Below are positions 7,842 to 17,124 of a DNA stretch of 40,926 bases, in pieces (position 1 is the stretch's first letter; the number at the start of each line of letters is the position of its first letter). This DNA comes from a bacterium (GTDB taxonomy: Bacteria > Acidobacteriota > Aminicenantia > Aminicenantales > Aminicenantaceae), in assembly GCA_018335295.1 (NCBI GenBank), contig JAGXKI010000018.1:1-40926 (forward strand), read 5' to 3'. The notes below the pieces were generated by a model, which had not been told where the DNA came from, did no database searches, and was given only the letters and a program-made list of their open reading frames with translations. A program made the position numbers and the translations under genes.

Positions 7842-10800
7842 ATGAAAAAGCCTTTGGGTATTTTTACTGGATTGGTGTTAGCGGTATTTTGTTTGAGTTT
7901 AAATGCAGAACCTATGGATAACACAGATTTGGAGAGGTTCTCATCGATGGAAGCGCGAAGTGTAGGACCAGCTGGGATGAGCGGCCGAGTGGCTGCGGTT
8001 GGATGTGTGGAGTCCAACCCTAAAATCATCTATGTGGGAGGAGCCACCAGCGGGGTGTGGAAATCCGTAGATAAGGGTTTCACCTGGGAACCTATTTTTG
8101 ATGATCAGCCTGTCTCAGGTATCGGATCGATTGCTGTCTTCCAGAACAATCCATCCATTGTATGGGTGGGAACTGGAGAAGGAAATCCTCGAAACAGTGC
8201 GGGAGTAGGCAACGGGATTTTCAAAAGTATGGACGGAGGAAAAACCTGGACTCATATGGGGTTAAAAAAGACAGAAAGAATCCACCGGGTAGTGCTTCAC
8301 CCTGAAGATCCGGATATTGCTTATGCAGCCGCTATGGGAACCGCATGGGGAGAAAACCCAGAACGAGGCGTTTACAAGACCACCGATGGGGGAGAGACAT
8401 GGGAAAAAGTCCTGTATGTGAATGAGAAAGTCGGTTGTGCGGACCTGGTTATGGACCCTCAAAACCCCAACAAACTGTTTGCCGCTATGTGGCAGTACCG
8501 GCGCTGGCCCTGGTTTTTCAAATCAGGAGGTCCCGGAAGCGGCCTGTATGTGACTTATGACGGGGGCCAGAACTGGGAAGAAATCACTCATGAAGATGGA
8601 CTTCCTGCTGGAGAGCTAGGCCGAATCGGGTTGGCCATCGCCCGTTCTAACTCAGACATTGTTTATGCTCTGGTGGAAGCCAAACAGAGCGCTCTGTGCC
8701 GTTCTGAAGATGGAGGCCGGAGCTGGAAAATTGTAAATGACTCAGAAGGAGTGAATCCCAGGCCTTTCTACTACTGTGACATCCGGGTGGACCCGGAAAA
8801 TGAAAACCGCCTATACCGACTGGCTTCCAGTTTGTCTGTCTCAGAGGATGGAGGAAAATCTTTCGACCGGATTGCTCGAGGAGTTCACAGCGACCACCAC
8901 GAATTATGGATTCATCCTGAAAAGGCCCAGTTCCTGATCAATGGAAATGACGGGGGATTGGCTGTCAGCCATGATCGTGGAGAGACCTGGAGGACAGTGA
9001 AGAATTTACCCTTTGCCCAGTTCTACCATATTCGTGTGGATAAGGATCTTCCCTACAATCTTTATGGAGGTATGCAGGATAACGGATCCTGGTGTGGCCC
9101 CAACACCGTGTGGAGACGAAGAGGGATCCGGAATTATCTCTGGAAAAGAATTGGAGGCGGAGATGGTTTTGATGTGGTGAAAGACCCGGCAGAACCGGCC
9201 ATTGGTTACTCCATGTCCCAGAGAGGAAATCTGATGCGGTTTAACCTGGAGACAGGGGAGATGAAATACATCCAACCTCATGGTCCTGAAGATGAGGAGC
9301 TGCGTTTCAATTGGAGTGCTGGGATTGCCATTGATCCTTTTGATCCATCCACCATCTATTACGGAAGTCAGTTCCTCCATAAAACTCCGGACCGGGGAAA
9401 AAGCTGGGAAATCATCAGTCCGGACCTCACCACCGACGATCCCGAGAAGCAAAAACAGGGCCAGAGTGGAGGATTGACTCTGGACGTAACAGGGGCCGAA
9501 AATTATAGTTCCATCATCGCAATCGCTCCCAGTCCCCTTAAGAAAGGAATTATATGGGTAGGTACCGATGATGGAAATGTTCAAGTGACCACAGATGGAG
9601 GGGAAACCTGGACCAATGTCGTAGAAAACATTCCCGGACTTCCTTCTCATACGTGGTGTCCTCACATTGAAGCCTCCAAACATGATCCAGAAAGCGCTTT
9701 GGTAGTTTTTGATGACCACAGGAGAAGCAATTGGACCACTTACGTGTACAAGACCACGGATCTGGGGAAAATCTGGGAAGATTTGGCTCAAAATGACCCC
9801 ACTTCCGGTTTGGAAAACGAGGTCTGGGGTTTTGCCCATGTCATTGAGCAGGACCCTGTGGATGAAGATTTGTTATTCCTGGGAACCGAATTCGGACTTT
9901 ATGTAAGCTTTGACGGAGGAAACCAGTGGTCCAAATGGACCCATGGGGTTCCCACCGTGCCGGTCAGGGATTTGGTCATTCATCCCAGAGAATATGATCT
10001 GGTGGTAGGGACTCATGGACGGGCAGCTTTTATCATCGATGATATCCGGCCGTTGAGGCATGCGGATGAAGATGTGATGGAAAAACCCTTACACATTTTT
10101 GAAGTTCCTCCGGCCTACATTCATCATTCCAGAGCTTCGGAAGGCTATAATTCGCCTGGGGATACCATGTTCAGCGGAGAAAAGGAACCCTACGGGTCTG
10201 TGATCAAGTATGTTTGCCATCCTCCCGAAAAAAAGGAAAAAGAAGAAAAGAAAAAGAAGAAGGGAAAGAAAAAGGTTGAGATAAAAATTCTGGATCAATC
10301 AGGAAAGGTGATTCGGGAGGCCGAAGGGCCCATGAAGGAAGGAGTCAATCGTTTCGTCTGGAATTTGCGGACAGATAGTTTCCGTTACCCCACTTTACGT
10401 GAGAGAAGAAGGCGGTATAGACCCTCCGGACCCGAAGTTATTCCCGGTGAGTATACGGTTAAGATAAAGATGGGAGATCAAGAGGAGAGAAAAACTCTCC
10501 AGGTTAAGGCAGACCCAGAGGAAAACATCCCTTTAACCGAGAGAAAAGAGAAATTTGAAACTTTGAGTGAATTTGGCAAAAAAATTGAAGTTCTGGCTGA
10601 GGCTGTGGACAGGGTCAAGAAGGCCGACAAAAAGATCGACACTGTAATGGAACAGCTTAAAGAAAAAGAAGAGGAGAAGGCCCAGCAGTTGAAAAAAGAC
10701 GGGAAAAAATTGAAGAAAAAACTAAAATCATTCCTGGAGAAAATCTTTGGAGAAAGAGATGTTCAGGGTATTCCGGATCGGAGTGATACCGTATTGAGGA

Positions 10801-11033
10801 AGGTTACACGTCCCCTTTACAGTGTGGCTTCTTCTTACCATGCTCCTTCCTCTTCGGAGATGGTGAAGTTAAGGAGGGCTCGAGATCTACTCAAGAAAAC
10901 TCTGGATGAATTCAACAAACTTTTTACTGAAAATGTGGCTGCTTTTGCTCAAAAATATGAATCCTATGATTTAGAATTGTTCCCCGAAAGGGAGCCTTTG
11001 GACCTCAACTGGGAGCCTGAAAAGAAAAATTAA
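7842..11033 (+). CDS. Secreted BNR/Asp-box (sortilin/VPS10-like) repeat protein
   Basis: A 1063-aa exported protein: the signal peptide ends near residue 22 (SLNAEP). Eleven Asp-box-like motifs of the form SxDxGxTW are visible between about residues 75 and 700, for example SVDKGFTW, SMDGGKTW, TTDGGETW, SEDGGRSW and SFDGGNQW, so the body is one or two beta-propellers. A lysine/glutamate-rich stretch at about 795-815 separates the propeller from a C-terminal part with a beta-rich segment and a predicted coiled coil (about 890-970). No sialidase catalytic residues could be identified, so a hydrolase role should not be assumed. Such proteins are abundant in Acidobacteriota and Aminicenantes and probably bind or process extracellular polymers. 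Shine-Dalgarno aaggagg lies just before the ATG. It sits between secreted peptidase genes, which suggests a shared role at the cell surface. Confidence 0.88.
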   Translation: MKKPLGIFTGLVLAVFCLSLNAEPMDNTDLERFSSMEARSVGPAGMSGRVAAVGCVESNPKIIYVGGATSGVWKSVDKGFTWEPIFDDQPVSGIGSIAVFQNNPSIVWVGTGEGNPRNSAGVGNGIFKSMDGGKTWTHMGLKKTERIHRVVLHPEDPDIAYAAAMGTAWGENPERGVYKTTDGGETWEKVLYVNEKVGCADLVMDPQNPNKLFAAMWQYRRWPWFFKSGGPGSGLYVTYDGGQNWEEITHEDGLPAGELGRIGLAIARSNSDIVYALVEAKQSALCRSEDGGRSWKIVNDSEGVNPRPFYYCDIRVDPENENRLYRLASSLSVSEDGGKSFDRIARGVHSDHHELWIHPEKAQFLINGNDGGLAVSHDRGETWRTVKNLPFAQFYHIRVDKDLPYNLYGGMQDNGSWCGPNTVWRRRGIRNYLWKRIGGGDGFDVVKDPAEPAIGYSMSQRGNLMRFNLETGEMKYIQPHGPEDEELRFNWSAGIAIDPFDPSTIYYGSQFLHKTPDRGKSWEIISPDLTTDDPEKQKQGQSGGLTLDVTGAENYSSIIAIAPSPLKKGIIWVGTDDGNVQVTTDGGETWTNVVENIPGLPSHTWCPHIEASKHDPESALVVFDDHRRSNWTTYVYKTTDLGKIWEDLAQNDPTSGLENEVWGFAHVIEQDPVDEDLLFLGTEFGLYVSFDGGNQWSKWTHGVPTVPVRDLVIHPREYDLVVGTHGRAAFIIDDIRPLRHADEDVMEKPLHIFEVPPAYIHHSRASEGYNSPGDTMFSGEKEPYGSVIKYVCHPPEKKEKEEKKKKKGKKKVEIKILDQSGKVIREAEGPMKEGVNRFVWNLRTDSFRYPTLRERRRRYRPSGPEVIPGEYTVKIKMGDQEERKTLQVKADPEENIPLTERKEKFETLSEFGKKIEVLAEAVDRVKKADKKIDTVMEQLKEKEEEKAQQLKKDGKKLKKKLKSFLEKIFGERDVQGIPDRSDTVLRKVTRPLYSVASSYHAPSSSEMVKLRRARDLLKKTLDEFNKLFTENVAAFAQKYESYDLELFPEREPLDLNWEPEKKN

Positions 11034-11048
11034 GCTGAGAATCGAGAT

Positions 11049-11249
11049 TTATCCGAGTCCGCATATACCGGAAGGACAGGAAGGATTGCTGTTTCCAGAA
11101 TTTGAACCTACGTTGAAGCTTGACATAATTCGCTTGATGTTTTGACTGAGGCATTGGGGACATTTACCTCCCTTCTTGTCGGAAACAACTCCGGTGAGTT
11201 GTTCGAAGGTGTTTCCGCAGTCTTTACATTGATAAGTGTAGAGTGGCAT
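11049..11249 (-). CDS. FmdB-family zinc-ribbon protein
   Basis: A 66-aa protein starting MPLYTYQCKDCGNTFEQL, the signature of the FmdB/CxxC regulatory zinc ribbon. Cysteines C8, C11, C30 and C33 form the metal site. A flexible Ser/Gly/Asn-rich tail ends in CPSGICGLG, typical of the family. Its role is not well established; some members are linked to expression of amidase/formamidase genes. It is the third gene of the arsR-thioredoxin operon, 12 bp after the thioredoxin stop, which hints at a thiol- or metal-stress function. Confidence 0.88.
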   Translation of the reverse strand: MPLYTYQCKDCGNTFEQLTGVVSDKKGGKCPQCLSQNIKRIMSSFNVGSNSGNSNPSCPSGICGLG

Positions 11250-11261
11250 TTTTCACCTCTT

Positions 11262-11579
11262 TCAATTGAGATGGGGTTTAATTTTTTCCAAGATGGATTC
11301 CTTGGGCAGAGCTCCCACCATAACCTCTACCATGTTTCCGTTTTTAAAAAGAGCTAAAGTAGGGATGCTCATGATACCGTAAGTTCCGGCAGTCTCACGC
11401 CCTTCATCTACATTCAGTTTACAAACTTTGAAATTCCCGTCGTTTTCCTTGGCGATTTCTTCTACGGCTGGAGCCACCATTTGGCAGGGCATACACCACT
11501 CTGCCCAGAAATCGACCAGGACGGGTTTATGTGAATCCAAAACGGTTTCTTTGAAATTGGAATCATTGACATGAATCAT
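11262..11579 (-). CDS. trx: Thioredoxin
   Basis: A 105-aa thioredoxin that reduces protein disulfides in the cytoplasm. The active site is WAEWCMPC (C29, C32), with Pro in the cis-Pro loop SIPTLALF. The classical WCGPC has Met instead of Gly, a common variant. A longer open frame exists upstream to 11762, but it overlaps arsR in another frame; the start at 11579 follows AGGAGG closely and begins MIHVNDSNF, the normal thioredoxin N-terminus. The ATG overlaps the TGA of arsR (ATGA), so translation is probably coupled and expression is under ArsR control. Confidence 0.95.
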   Translation of the reverse strand: MIHVNDSNFKETVLDSHKPVLVDFWAEWCMPCQMVAPAVEEIAKENDGNFKVCKLNVDEGRETAGTYGIMSIPTLALFKNGNMVEVMVGALPKESILEKIKPHLN

Positions 11580-11857
11580 TGGAACCTCCTGAGGTTGATG
11601 CATTCGAAGATTTTTTTGATTTGTTTGGGTTGGACCAGGAAATAACACCGTCTTTTTCCATCCATCCGGTAATCCACGATCCCACAGGTTCTCAGTATAT
11701 GGAGATGTTGAGATACATTGGCCTGAGGGACATTCAGTGATTCTTCGATGTTTCCCACACATTGGTCCTGGAAGAGCAGTTTCCGGATTATTTTGATCCG
11801 GGTTGGATGAGCCAGAGCTTTAAAATACTCTGCTTGCTTTCTAATTTGCTGTTCCAT
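11576..11857 (-). CDS. ArsR-family transcriptional regulator
   Basis: A 93-aa winged-helix repressor. The helix-turn-helix is at about residues 35-58 (NVPQANVSQHLHILR) with LAHPTRIKIIRKLL in front, the family hallmark. It lacks the arsenic-type ELCVCDL box: it has C33 in DQCVGN and further cysteines at 58, 71 and 86. A cysteine in helix 2 plus one near the C-terminus is reminiscent of the persulfide/redox-sensing ArsR proteins (SqrR/BigR type), though spacing differs. The gene leads an operon with thioredoxin and FmdB and has a strong promoter with a palindrome at +1, so autorepression is likely. The ligand, thiol redox state or a metal, cannot be decided from sequence. Confidence 0.9.
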   Translation of the reverse strand: MEQQIRKQAEYFKALAHPTRIKIIRKLLFQDQCVGNIEESLNVPQANVSQHLHILRTCGIVDYRMDGKRRCYFLVQPKQIKKIFECINLRRFQ

Positions 11858-11868
11858 TTTATATTATC

Positions 11869-11880
11869 ATATTCGAATAT
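11869..11880 (-). promoter_or_regulatory. Probable ArsR operator
   Basis: ATATTCGAATAT is a perfect 12-bp palindrome lying just downstream of the -10 box and over the expected transcription start of arsR. Position and AT-rich palindromic form match known ArsR/SmtB operators, so the repressor should block its own operon. Confidence 0.6.
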
Positions 11881-11881
11881 T

Positions 11882-11909
11882 ATTATAATACATTTTTTGT
11901 ATTTGTCAA
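11882..11909 (-). promoter_or_regulatory. Promoter of arsR-trx-fmdB operon
   Basis: On the minus strand, consensus TTGACA (11909-11904) and TATAAT (11887-11882) are separated by 16 bp. The transcript would start near 11875, leaving a very short leader without a clear Shine-Dalgarno before the arsR ATG at 11857. Confidence 0.75.
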
Positions 11910-11968
11910 GAGAACTCAGAATAATTAAAGGTGTTTCTTTTGAAGGTGGAGTTTATTTTTAAATTCAG

Positions 11969-11998
11969 TTGCAATAAAGGTCATTTTTTTCGTAAAAT
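11969..11998 (+). promoter_or_regulatory. Possible promoter of the glutamine synthetase gene
   Basis: TTGCAA (11969-11974) and TAAAAT (11993-11998) are 18 bp apart, about 50 bp before the ATG at 12049. The boxes are imperfect and the region is AT-rich, so this is a modest call. Confidence 0.4.
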
Positions 11999-12048
11999 TC
12001 TATTTCTCATCCATTTAAAGTCAAAGATGAGAAAAGGAGAAGAATCTG

Positions 12049-13566
12049 ATGTCTTCAACTAACTTTTCCTTGGCCAATCCTCTGGCTGTTCTTTTGGATA
12101 AAAAACCTGAAGATTTCCGAAGAATGGATTGTCTTGATGTTATTAAAAAGAAAAATATTGAACGCATTACCTTTCATTACACCGCGTTGGACGGGAGACT
12201 CAAAGAGCTCAAACTCCCTGTTTCCGATTTAGCTCAAGCCGAAAGAGTCCTTGCTCAAGGGGAGAGGGTGGATGGATCTTCTTTATTCAAAGGAATTGTA
12301 GAGCCGGGTTTGTCTGATTTATATGTGGTGCCGGAGTATAAAACCGCTTTCCTGAACCCCTTTGATGAAAAAAGTTTGGATTTTATCTGCCGTTATTTAA
12401 ATAAAGACGGCCAAAGAGCTCCTTTTGCTCCGGATAACATCCTTCAAAGGGCCTACCAACTATTTCAGAGGAATTCTGGTTTAACTTTTCATTCCATGGG
12501 AGAGTTGGAATTTTTCCTTGTATTCGATGAGGAAAAAACCCTTTTCCCCATGGAAGAGCAGAGAGGTTACCATGAGTCCTCTCCTTTCCTAAAGGGAGGA
12601 CCGATTTTGAACGAAATGGGGAAGTACCTGGCTCAGATTACCGGTGCGGTGAAGTATGCCCACAGTGAAGTGGGCTCGATTGAGACACTCGAAAGTGAAT
12701 TGGATGAGATCAATGAAAAAAGAGCTGAGCAGATGGAGATAGAATTTTTACCCCGGCCCGCCACAGAGATGGCCGATTTCTTGGTATTGGCCAGATGGTT
12801 GGTACGGAATGTTGCTTACCGGCATGGATGTTTGGCAACTTTTGCCCCAAAAATCAAAAATTCGGCTGCAGGAAACGGCCTCCACGTGCATCTTGAACTG
12901 AAAAAAGACGGAGAAAATGTTATGTTAGAAAAAGATCAAAAACTATCCGAACAAGCTCTGCGGTTGATCGGTGGCTTGTGTGCGTATGGAGATTCTTTAA
13001 CAGCCTTCGGAAATACAGTGGCTTCATCATATTTTCGTCTGGTTCCCGAACAGGAAGCGCCCACTCAAATTTACTGGAGTGATTTGGACAGGAACGCCCT
13101 AATCCGAGTTCCTTTAGCCTGGTCTGGAATCAAAAATATCGCCAAAGTTATTAACCCGGGAGACGAGTCCGAAGCTAGAATTCCACCTGCCGGCCAGACC
13201 GTGGAATTTAGGTGTCCCGATGGGAGTGCATGGCCCCATTTTCTTTTAGCTGGCATCATTATGAGTGCTGACTGGTCCATGAAGAATGACGAATCATTGG
13301 ATATAGTACAGAAACACTATTCTGTCAAAGGAAAGATGGGAAATGATGAAAAGCTGGAGTCTTTTCCGTCTCTTCCTAAAAGCTGTAGCGAGTCCAGTCA
13401 GATTCTTTCCAGGAAAAGAAAAATGTTCGAAAAAGAAGGAGTTTTTCCGTCCAGTGTGATCGATTATGTGGTGGATAATCTGAAGAAGGAAGAAGTGATA
13501 ATGGTAGACCATGACCGCACCCGGAATCTCCAGAAATTGATGCATAAAGATTTACACAAACATTGA
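12049..13566 (+). CDS. Glutamine synthetase family protein
   Basis: Ligates ammonia to glutamate using ATP, or a related gamma-glutamyl ligation. The 505-aa protein has a beta-grasp domain (about 35-115) with VDGSSLFKG, then the catalytic domain. Metal/glutamate ligands are seen in GELEFFL (E152, E154) and in GNGLHVHLEL. The ATP and glutamate loops are FRLVPEQEAPTQIYWSD, with RNALIRVP, and EFRCPDGSAWPHF. The usual NSYKRLVPGYEAP loop is here SSYFRLVPEQEAP, a departure from the textbook GlnA loop. So this may be a divergent GS subgroup rather than the main GlnA. AAGGAG lies upstream. The gene stands alone between arsR (divergent) and a repeat-rich gap. Confidence 0.85.
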   Translation: MSSTNFSLANPLAVLLDKKPEDFRRMDCLDVIKKKNIERITFHYTALDGRLKELKLPVSDLAQAERVLAQGERVDGSSLFKGIVEPGLSDLYVVPEYKTAFLNPFDEKSLDFICRYLNKDGQRAPFAPDNILQRAYQLFQRNSGLTFHSMGELEFFLVFDEEKTLFPMEEQRGYHESSPFLKGGPILNEMGKYLAQITGAVKYAHSEVGSIETLESELDEINEKRAEQMEIEFLPRPATEMADFLVLARWLVRNVAYRHGCLATFAPKIKNSAAGNGLHVHLELKKDGENVMLEKDQKLSEQALRLIGGLCAYGDSLTAFGNTVASSYFRLVPEQEAPTQIYWSDLDRNALIRVPLAWSGIKNIAKVINPGDESEARIPPAGQTVEFRCPDGSAWPHFLLAGIIMSADWSMKNDESLDIVQKHYSVKGKMGNDEKLESFPSLPKSCSESSQILSRKRKMFEKEGVFPSSVIDYVVDNLKKEEVIMVDHDRTRNLQKLMHKDLHKH

Positions 13567-13937
13567 TAAATGAAATAATTCAAAAATCAAAAGTTGAATA
13601 GAGGTCAAGGTTGAGGTTTAGGTTGAGTAAATTCAATGGAATCAACCAAAAAGACCAAACAGACTAAACAGACTAAATAGCCTAGATAGACGCAAGTAAC
13701 GCAACAAACGCAATAAACTCTTATTGGTTTTCTCGCTTAATAAAATCCTTCTCTGACAGGATCAGTCCTAAAGAGAATTTTATTTTCAGGCTAATTCCCC
13801 GTGGCGGCTCCGCCGCCTTTAACAAGTTAATTTCAGAGAAAAATGTTATAATGTAAGACACGAACCCATTCCTCACTGGAGAAAAATTTTAAAAATGGGT
13901 TGATTTTTAAAATCATTTGAGTATAATATAATCAAAC
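13567..13937. repeat. Non-coding repeat patch
   Basis: No gene seen. It holds low-complexity blocks: 'ggttgaggtttaggttgag' near 13610, tandem 'cagactaaa' units near 13660-13680, and 'acgcaa' units near 13690-13710. The segment 13791-13824 (ctaattccccgtggcgg...) recurs imperfectly at 31289-31323, about 26 of 35 bases identical, so it is a degenerate dispersed repeat. Confidence 0.5.
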
Positions 13938-14404
13938 TTTGTTGCGCTGGCTGGGCAAAGTTTTCGAAACCCTCCTTCATTATCCCCTTTTTGGTTATTT
14001 TCCCCATACCAACAGCCAGCACTTCTTCTTAAATTCCTCATTTACCCGAAATTCCACTTTTATTAAAATTAAGGATTATCATATGTTTGAACCTGGGGTT
14101 GATTTCTCAAGTGCATTCTTTCGGATTGTTTGTTCTTACTGGAGTCATTGGTGGGTTTGGACAAGGGCTTATTTTTCCTGCTTTAAGCACCTATGTGATT
14201 GATACGCTGGGAAGAAAGAATAAAGGACTGGCCATCAGCCTTTATTTGACTTTTTTTGATATGGGAATGGGGCTGGGATCAGCCTTTTACGGCTGGATAT
14301 CGGAATTATACGGCTACCGATCCATCTATCTTTTGGCTGGGGCTCTCTTTTTTGCGGTTAGTCTGGTTTTTTCTTGGAAAGCCCCCGCCTCGGATTCTTC
14401 ATAG
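13938..14404 (+). pseudogene. MFS transporter remnant (C-terminal part)
   Basis: The frame ending at 14404 encodes GGFGQGLIFPALSTYVIDTL, then NKGLAISLYLTFFDMGMGLGSAFYGW and a last membrane helix LLAGALFFAVSLVFSW. This is the final third of a major facilitator transporter (helices 10-12). Upstream in another frame (about 13938-14030) KPSFIIPFLVIF resembles an MFS helix following an RxPxF motif, suggesting at least one frameshift. The N-terminal half is absent. A methionine-initiated 105-codon frame at 14087 exists, but as a transporter it cannot be functional. Confidence 0.65.
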
Positions 14405-14419
14405 TCAAAGCAGAGGGTT

Positions 14420-15646
14420 TTATTCTTTCACATAACCCTTCCGGTGAGTAATCTTGAATTTCTTGTTTTTGACTTCCACTTCGATATTTCGAAATTCATC
14501 TGCTTTTTCTGGGACTTGAGAAGAGTAGAGAAGAAGGTAGTAGTTTTGTGATTTATTCAACACATTTTTAAATCCGAAGTGGGGATTTCTGGAAGTATTT
14601 ATGAATCCGCCGGTGATTTGAGCGGCTTTGGACAGAGTGTGGTAAATATCTTCCGATTGTTCATTCATTTGAACCCCAGAAATATCTTGGGGCCTTTTTT
14701 CCATAAAAATGAAATTGAAAAGGAGTCCTGAATCGGCAAAAGCGTTGATGAGTTTATCGGTTTTGAGGCTGGGCTCTCGATGGTAAAAGGAAAAGAGGTC
14801 CGAGAGAGAACCCTGGATATGAGGTTGATCCTGGACAAGAGTCATCATCTGATTAAGGATGGAGGGGCTGATTTCAGGTCTGTATTCCCTCTGATAGAAA
14901 AAATAAATTTGATTCCGTCCTTTTTGGCTTTCCAGTTTCTTGGAGAGCTGGATAAGGACTTCACTATGAGTGAACCGGAGCTTTTCGACTTTTTGTAAAG
15001 TGTCTCGGTAACGGGGGAGAAGAAATTCAAGTGAAAAATTGGATGTGGTGGCGTCAGAGGAAAAGCCTTGAGATACGTTGGACTTTGCTCCAAAACCTGC
15101 TGAGGAAGAGATAGACCTGACCAATCTCTTTAAGTCTCTCATCATATTTCTGTATTCCGATTCTCCTTTTTTAACGTCCTTTCTCACGATTTTCTGCATT
15201 TCTTTGGATAAAAGATCCTTGGGTTTGCTTAAAAACCCCTTTCGGGTTAACCGGTAGCTATTTAAGGGAGTGACGATGATGAGAGTATCCTGAGGAAGCA
15301 TGATGTTGTTGAAAAAATAATCAATGGCCTCAGCCAACTTGGGATTGTATTCAATCATCTGGAAGAAAAGAAAGTAGTTTCTCCAGAGAGGGGGGATGTA
15401 TTGACTCTTTGTTTCCATTCTTTCGATTTGATTTTCTTTTACTAAATATAGAGCATCGATGTTCTGAGGAACACCCTCTTCATACAGAGTGAAATCTTGG
15501 ATGGTTAGGTTGTCCACAAAGGTGTTGTTATTAAAAACCCTTACGGGGACTTGAACCCTGTTATTGGAATTAGTTTGAACGGCTTCCTGAGAAAACAAGG
15601 TGAGAACTAAAACCAGGATTGCTAAAAAAAGAACCAATTTTTTCAT
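14420..15646 (-). CDS. Secreted VWFA-related domain protein
   Basis: A 408-aa exported protein; the signal peptide is about KKLVLFLAILVLVLTLFSQ. It starts with the pattern VQVPVRVFNNNTFVDNLTIQDFTLYEEGVPQ, the N-terminal beta strand module of the 'VWFA-related' family common in Acidobacteriota, where the consensus is 'V.V.D..G..V.DLT..DF.V.E.G..Q'. A VWA-like fold with a degenerate metal site follows (residues about 85-370), and it ends with FKITHRKGYV. I place the start at 15646 because AAAGGA sits seven bases before that ATG; an ATG three codons earlier is also possible. Function is unknown. It stands alone, with about 300 bp of gene-free DNA upstream (15656-15955) in which nothing else was recognised. 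Confidence 0.8.
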   Translation of the reverse strand: MKKLVLFLAILVLVLTLFSQEAVQTNSNNRVQVPVRVFNNNTFVDNLTIQDFTLYEEGVPQNIDALYLVKENQIERMETKSQYIPPLWRNYFLFFQMIEYNPKLAEAIDYFFNNIMLPQDTLIIVTPLNSYRLTRKGFLSKPKDLLSKEMQKIVRKDVKKGESEYRNMMRDLKRLVRSISSSAGFGAKSNVSQGFSSDATTSNFSLEFLLPRYRDTLQKVEKLRFTHSEVLIQLSKKLESQKGRNQIYFFYQREYRPEISPSILNQMMTLVQDQPHIQGSLSDLFSFYHREPSLKTDKLINAFADSGLLFNFIFMEKRPQDISGVQMNEQSEDIYHTLSKAAQITGGFINTSRNPHFGFKNVLNKSQNYYLLLYSSQVPEKADEFRNIEVEVKNKKFKITHRKGYVKE

Positions 15647-15955
15647 TTGAGCCATCCTTTTAAAAATTGTTTTTAGCTTTTATGCGCTTTATCTTTTTAG
15701 TTACATTCATTGATACAAATTTTCTCCCTTGAATTTGTTTCAATTGAATATATTTTACATGGTCTCCCCTTCTTTTTTCTTATTTAAAAAAAAATTTTCT
15801 CCTTTTGAACCCAAGAAATTACTTAATCTCGGCCACCTCTTCTATTAATACTTTACCATAAGCTGCAAATATTGTGCCAATTTTTTCCTGAGGGGATTGG
15901 GGAATCTTTCTTTTCGAGTGTTCTTTATTGAAGACAAATGTCCTTGGAATGCAAA

Positions 15956-16912
15956 CTACCTTTTTATCCTTTCAAAACCCGAAATGCCCACAAATTCCAG
16001 TTTCTCCTCCTTTTCAATTTCATCGAATAATAGGTTCAAACCTAAGGTATCGGAGGAAACATGACCGGCAATGACTACATTCAGGTTTGCCTTTTTCGCG
16101 TTTTTTAGATGTTCCTCTCCCAGGTGCATTCCCACTAAAGTGCTCACTCCTGAGTTGGCATATTTTTCAAAAATTTCTTTGGACCCTTCAGTTCCCCCAG
16201 TCATATCCACGTATATTTTCCCGCATTTATTGTTTTCTGAGCCGCTGACGATTTTAGGAGGCACCTGGAGTTTAGAGTGCTTCTTGTATTCAGGGAAGTT
16301 TTTGAGAATCTTCATTAAATCTTTAAGCTTATCCGGTTTTTCCTTTTCAAAAGTTTTCTTCAGGTAGGTTGTCACGCAGTTATCAGCCGGAGTATGGACA
16401 CACATCATGGGAATCCCTAGAGTTCTGGCTGCATCAACCGCCCGGTTGTGGTTGACAGGCATAAGCCGCCTCTGTATTTCACCGATTCTTTTTTCCATGA
16501 GCTGTTCGGCTACACTGATATTCACTCCATATTGGGCCATCAATTCTGGTTGGAGTTTCATTACATCGTAAAGTCGAGCCAAAGCGTAGCCTTCGGGATG
16601 ATGGGAGATGATGAGGTCGATGGGTTGATCTTTTTCTTTATTTAATGTATGGGTCAGAAGGATTTCTCCAATTTCCATATCAATCCCCACGATAACCTTT
16701 TTGATTTCGGTTTTTGAATTTCCATAAAGAATTCTTGTGTCTGAAAAAGGGTTGAACAATCTGTCTTTATCATAATACTCAACTTCATCCTTTTTGAGAT
16801 TATCGTATTTTTCCTTTTCCTCTTTTAAAATTTTGTTGATTTCATCTTTTCCTCTCAAATCATTTTTCATTCCTATATCCACACATTTTTTGTAGAGTTT
16901 CTGAAGTTTCAT
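15956..16912 (-). CDS. NIF3-family (DUF34) metal-binding protein
   Basis: The 318-aa protein has the NIF3 features: VIVGIDMEIGEI near 73-84, the ISHHPEG motif (H104, H105), VHTPADN (H173, D177) and a C-terminal AGHVSSD, together a predicted di-metal site. Family members are sometimes annotated as GTP cyclohydrolase I type 2, but that activity is doubtful; they are now thought to be metal-related housekeeping proteins. The first 55 residues, charged and helical, are an extension over the classical family. AAAGGAG lies six bases before the ATG. It is monocistronic and divergent from the S9 gene. Confidence 0.82.
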   Translation of the reverse strand: MKLQKLYKKCVDIGMKNDLRGKDEINKILKEEKEKYDNLKKDEVEYYDKDRLFNPFSDTRILYGNSKTEIKKVIVGIDMEIGEILLTHTLNKEKDQPIDLIISHHPEGYALARLYDVMKLQPELMAQYGVNISVAEQLMEKRIGEIQRRLMPVNHNRAVDAARTLGIPMMCVHTPADNCVTTYLKKTFEKEKPDKLKDLMKILKNFPEYKKHSKLQVPPKIVSGSENNKCGKIYVDMTGGTEGSKEIFEKYANSGVSTLVGMHLGEEHLKNAKKANLNVVIAGHVSSDTLGLNLLFDEIEKEEKLEFVGISGFERIKR

Positions 16913-17124
16913 TCTTAACTCCTTTCTTTCGTTTATTCTTATAACAAAATAAGCGGCAAAATAAAATTCCTGCAGTATTCATAAAAGGGCCGCTACTTAT
17001 AATAAAACAAAGAGCATGAAAGAGTTAAGAGAATTTTTCCAGTCGTCCGTAAAGAAAGCAAGTTTCCTGAATCTTTTCTCTATATTTATCTAAAAATCGG
17101 CCTTTTTCCCTTCCAGGCGGAAAT

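Noticed and set aside
11580-11762. Longer N-terminus of thioredoxin up to 11762
   Set aside because: It overlaps arsR in another frame; the thioredoxin fold and the Shine-Dalgarno both point to 11579.
13600-13720. Possible CRISPR-like array of short repeats (cagactaaa, acgcaa)
   Set aside because: The units are only 6-9 bp, have no regular spacers and no cas genes are nearby.
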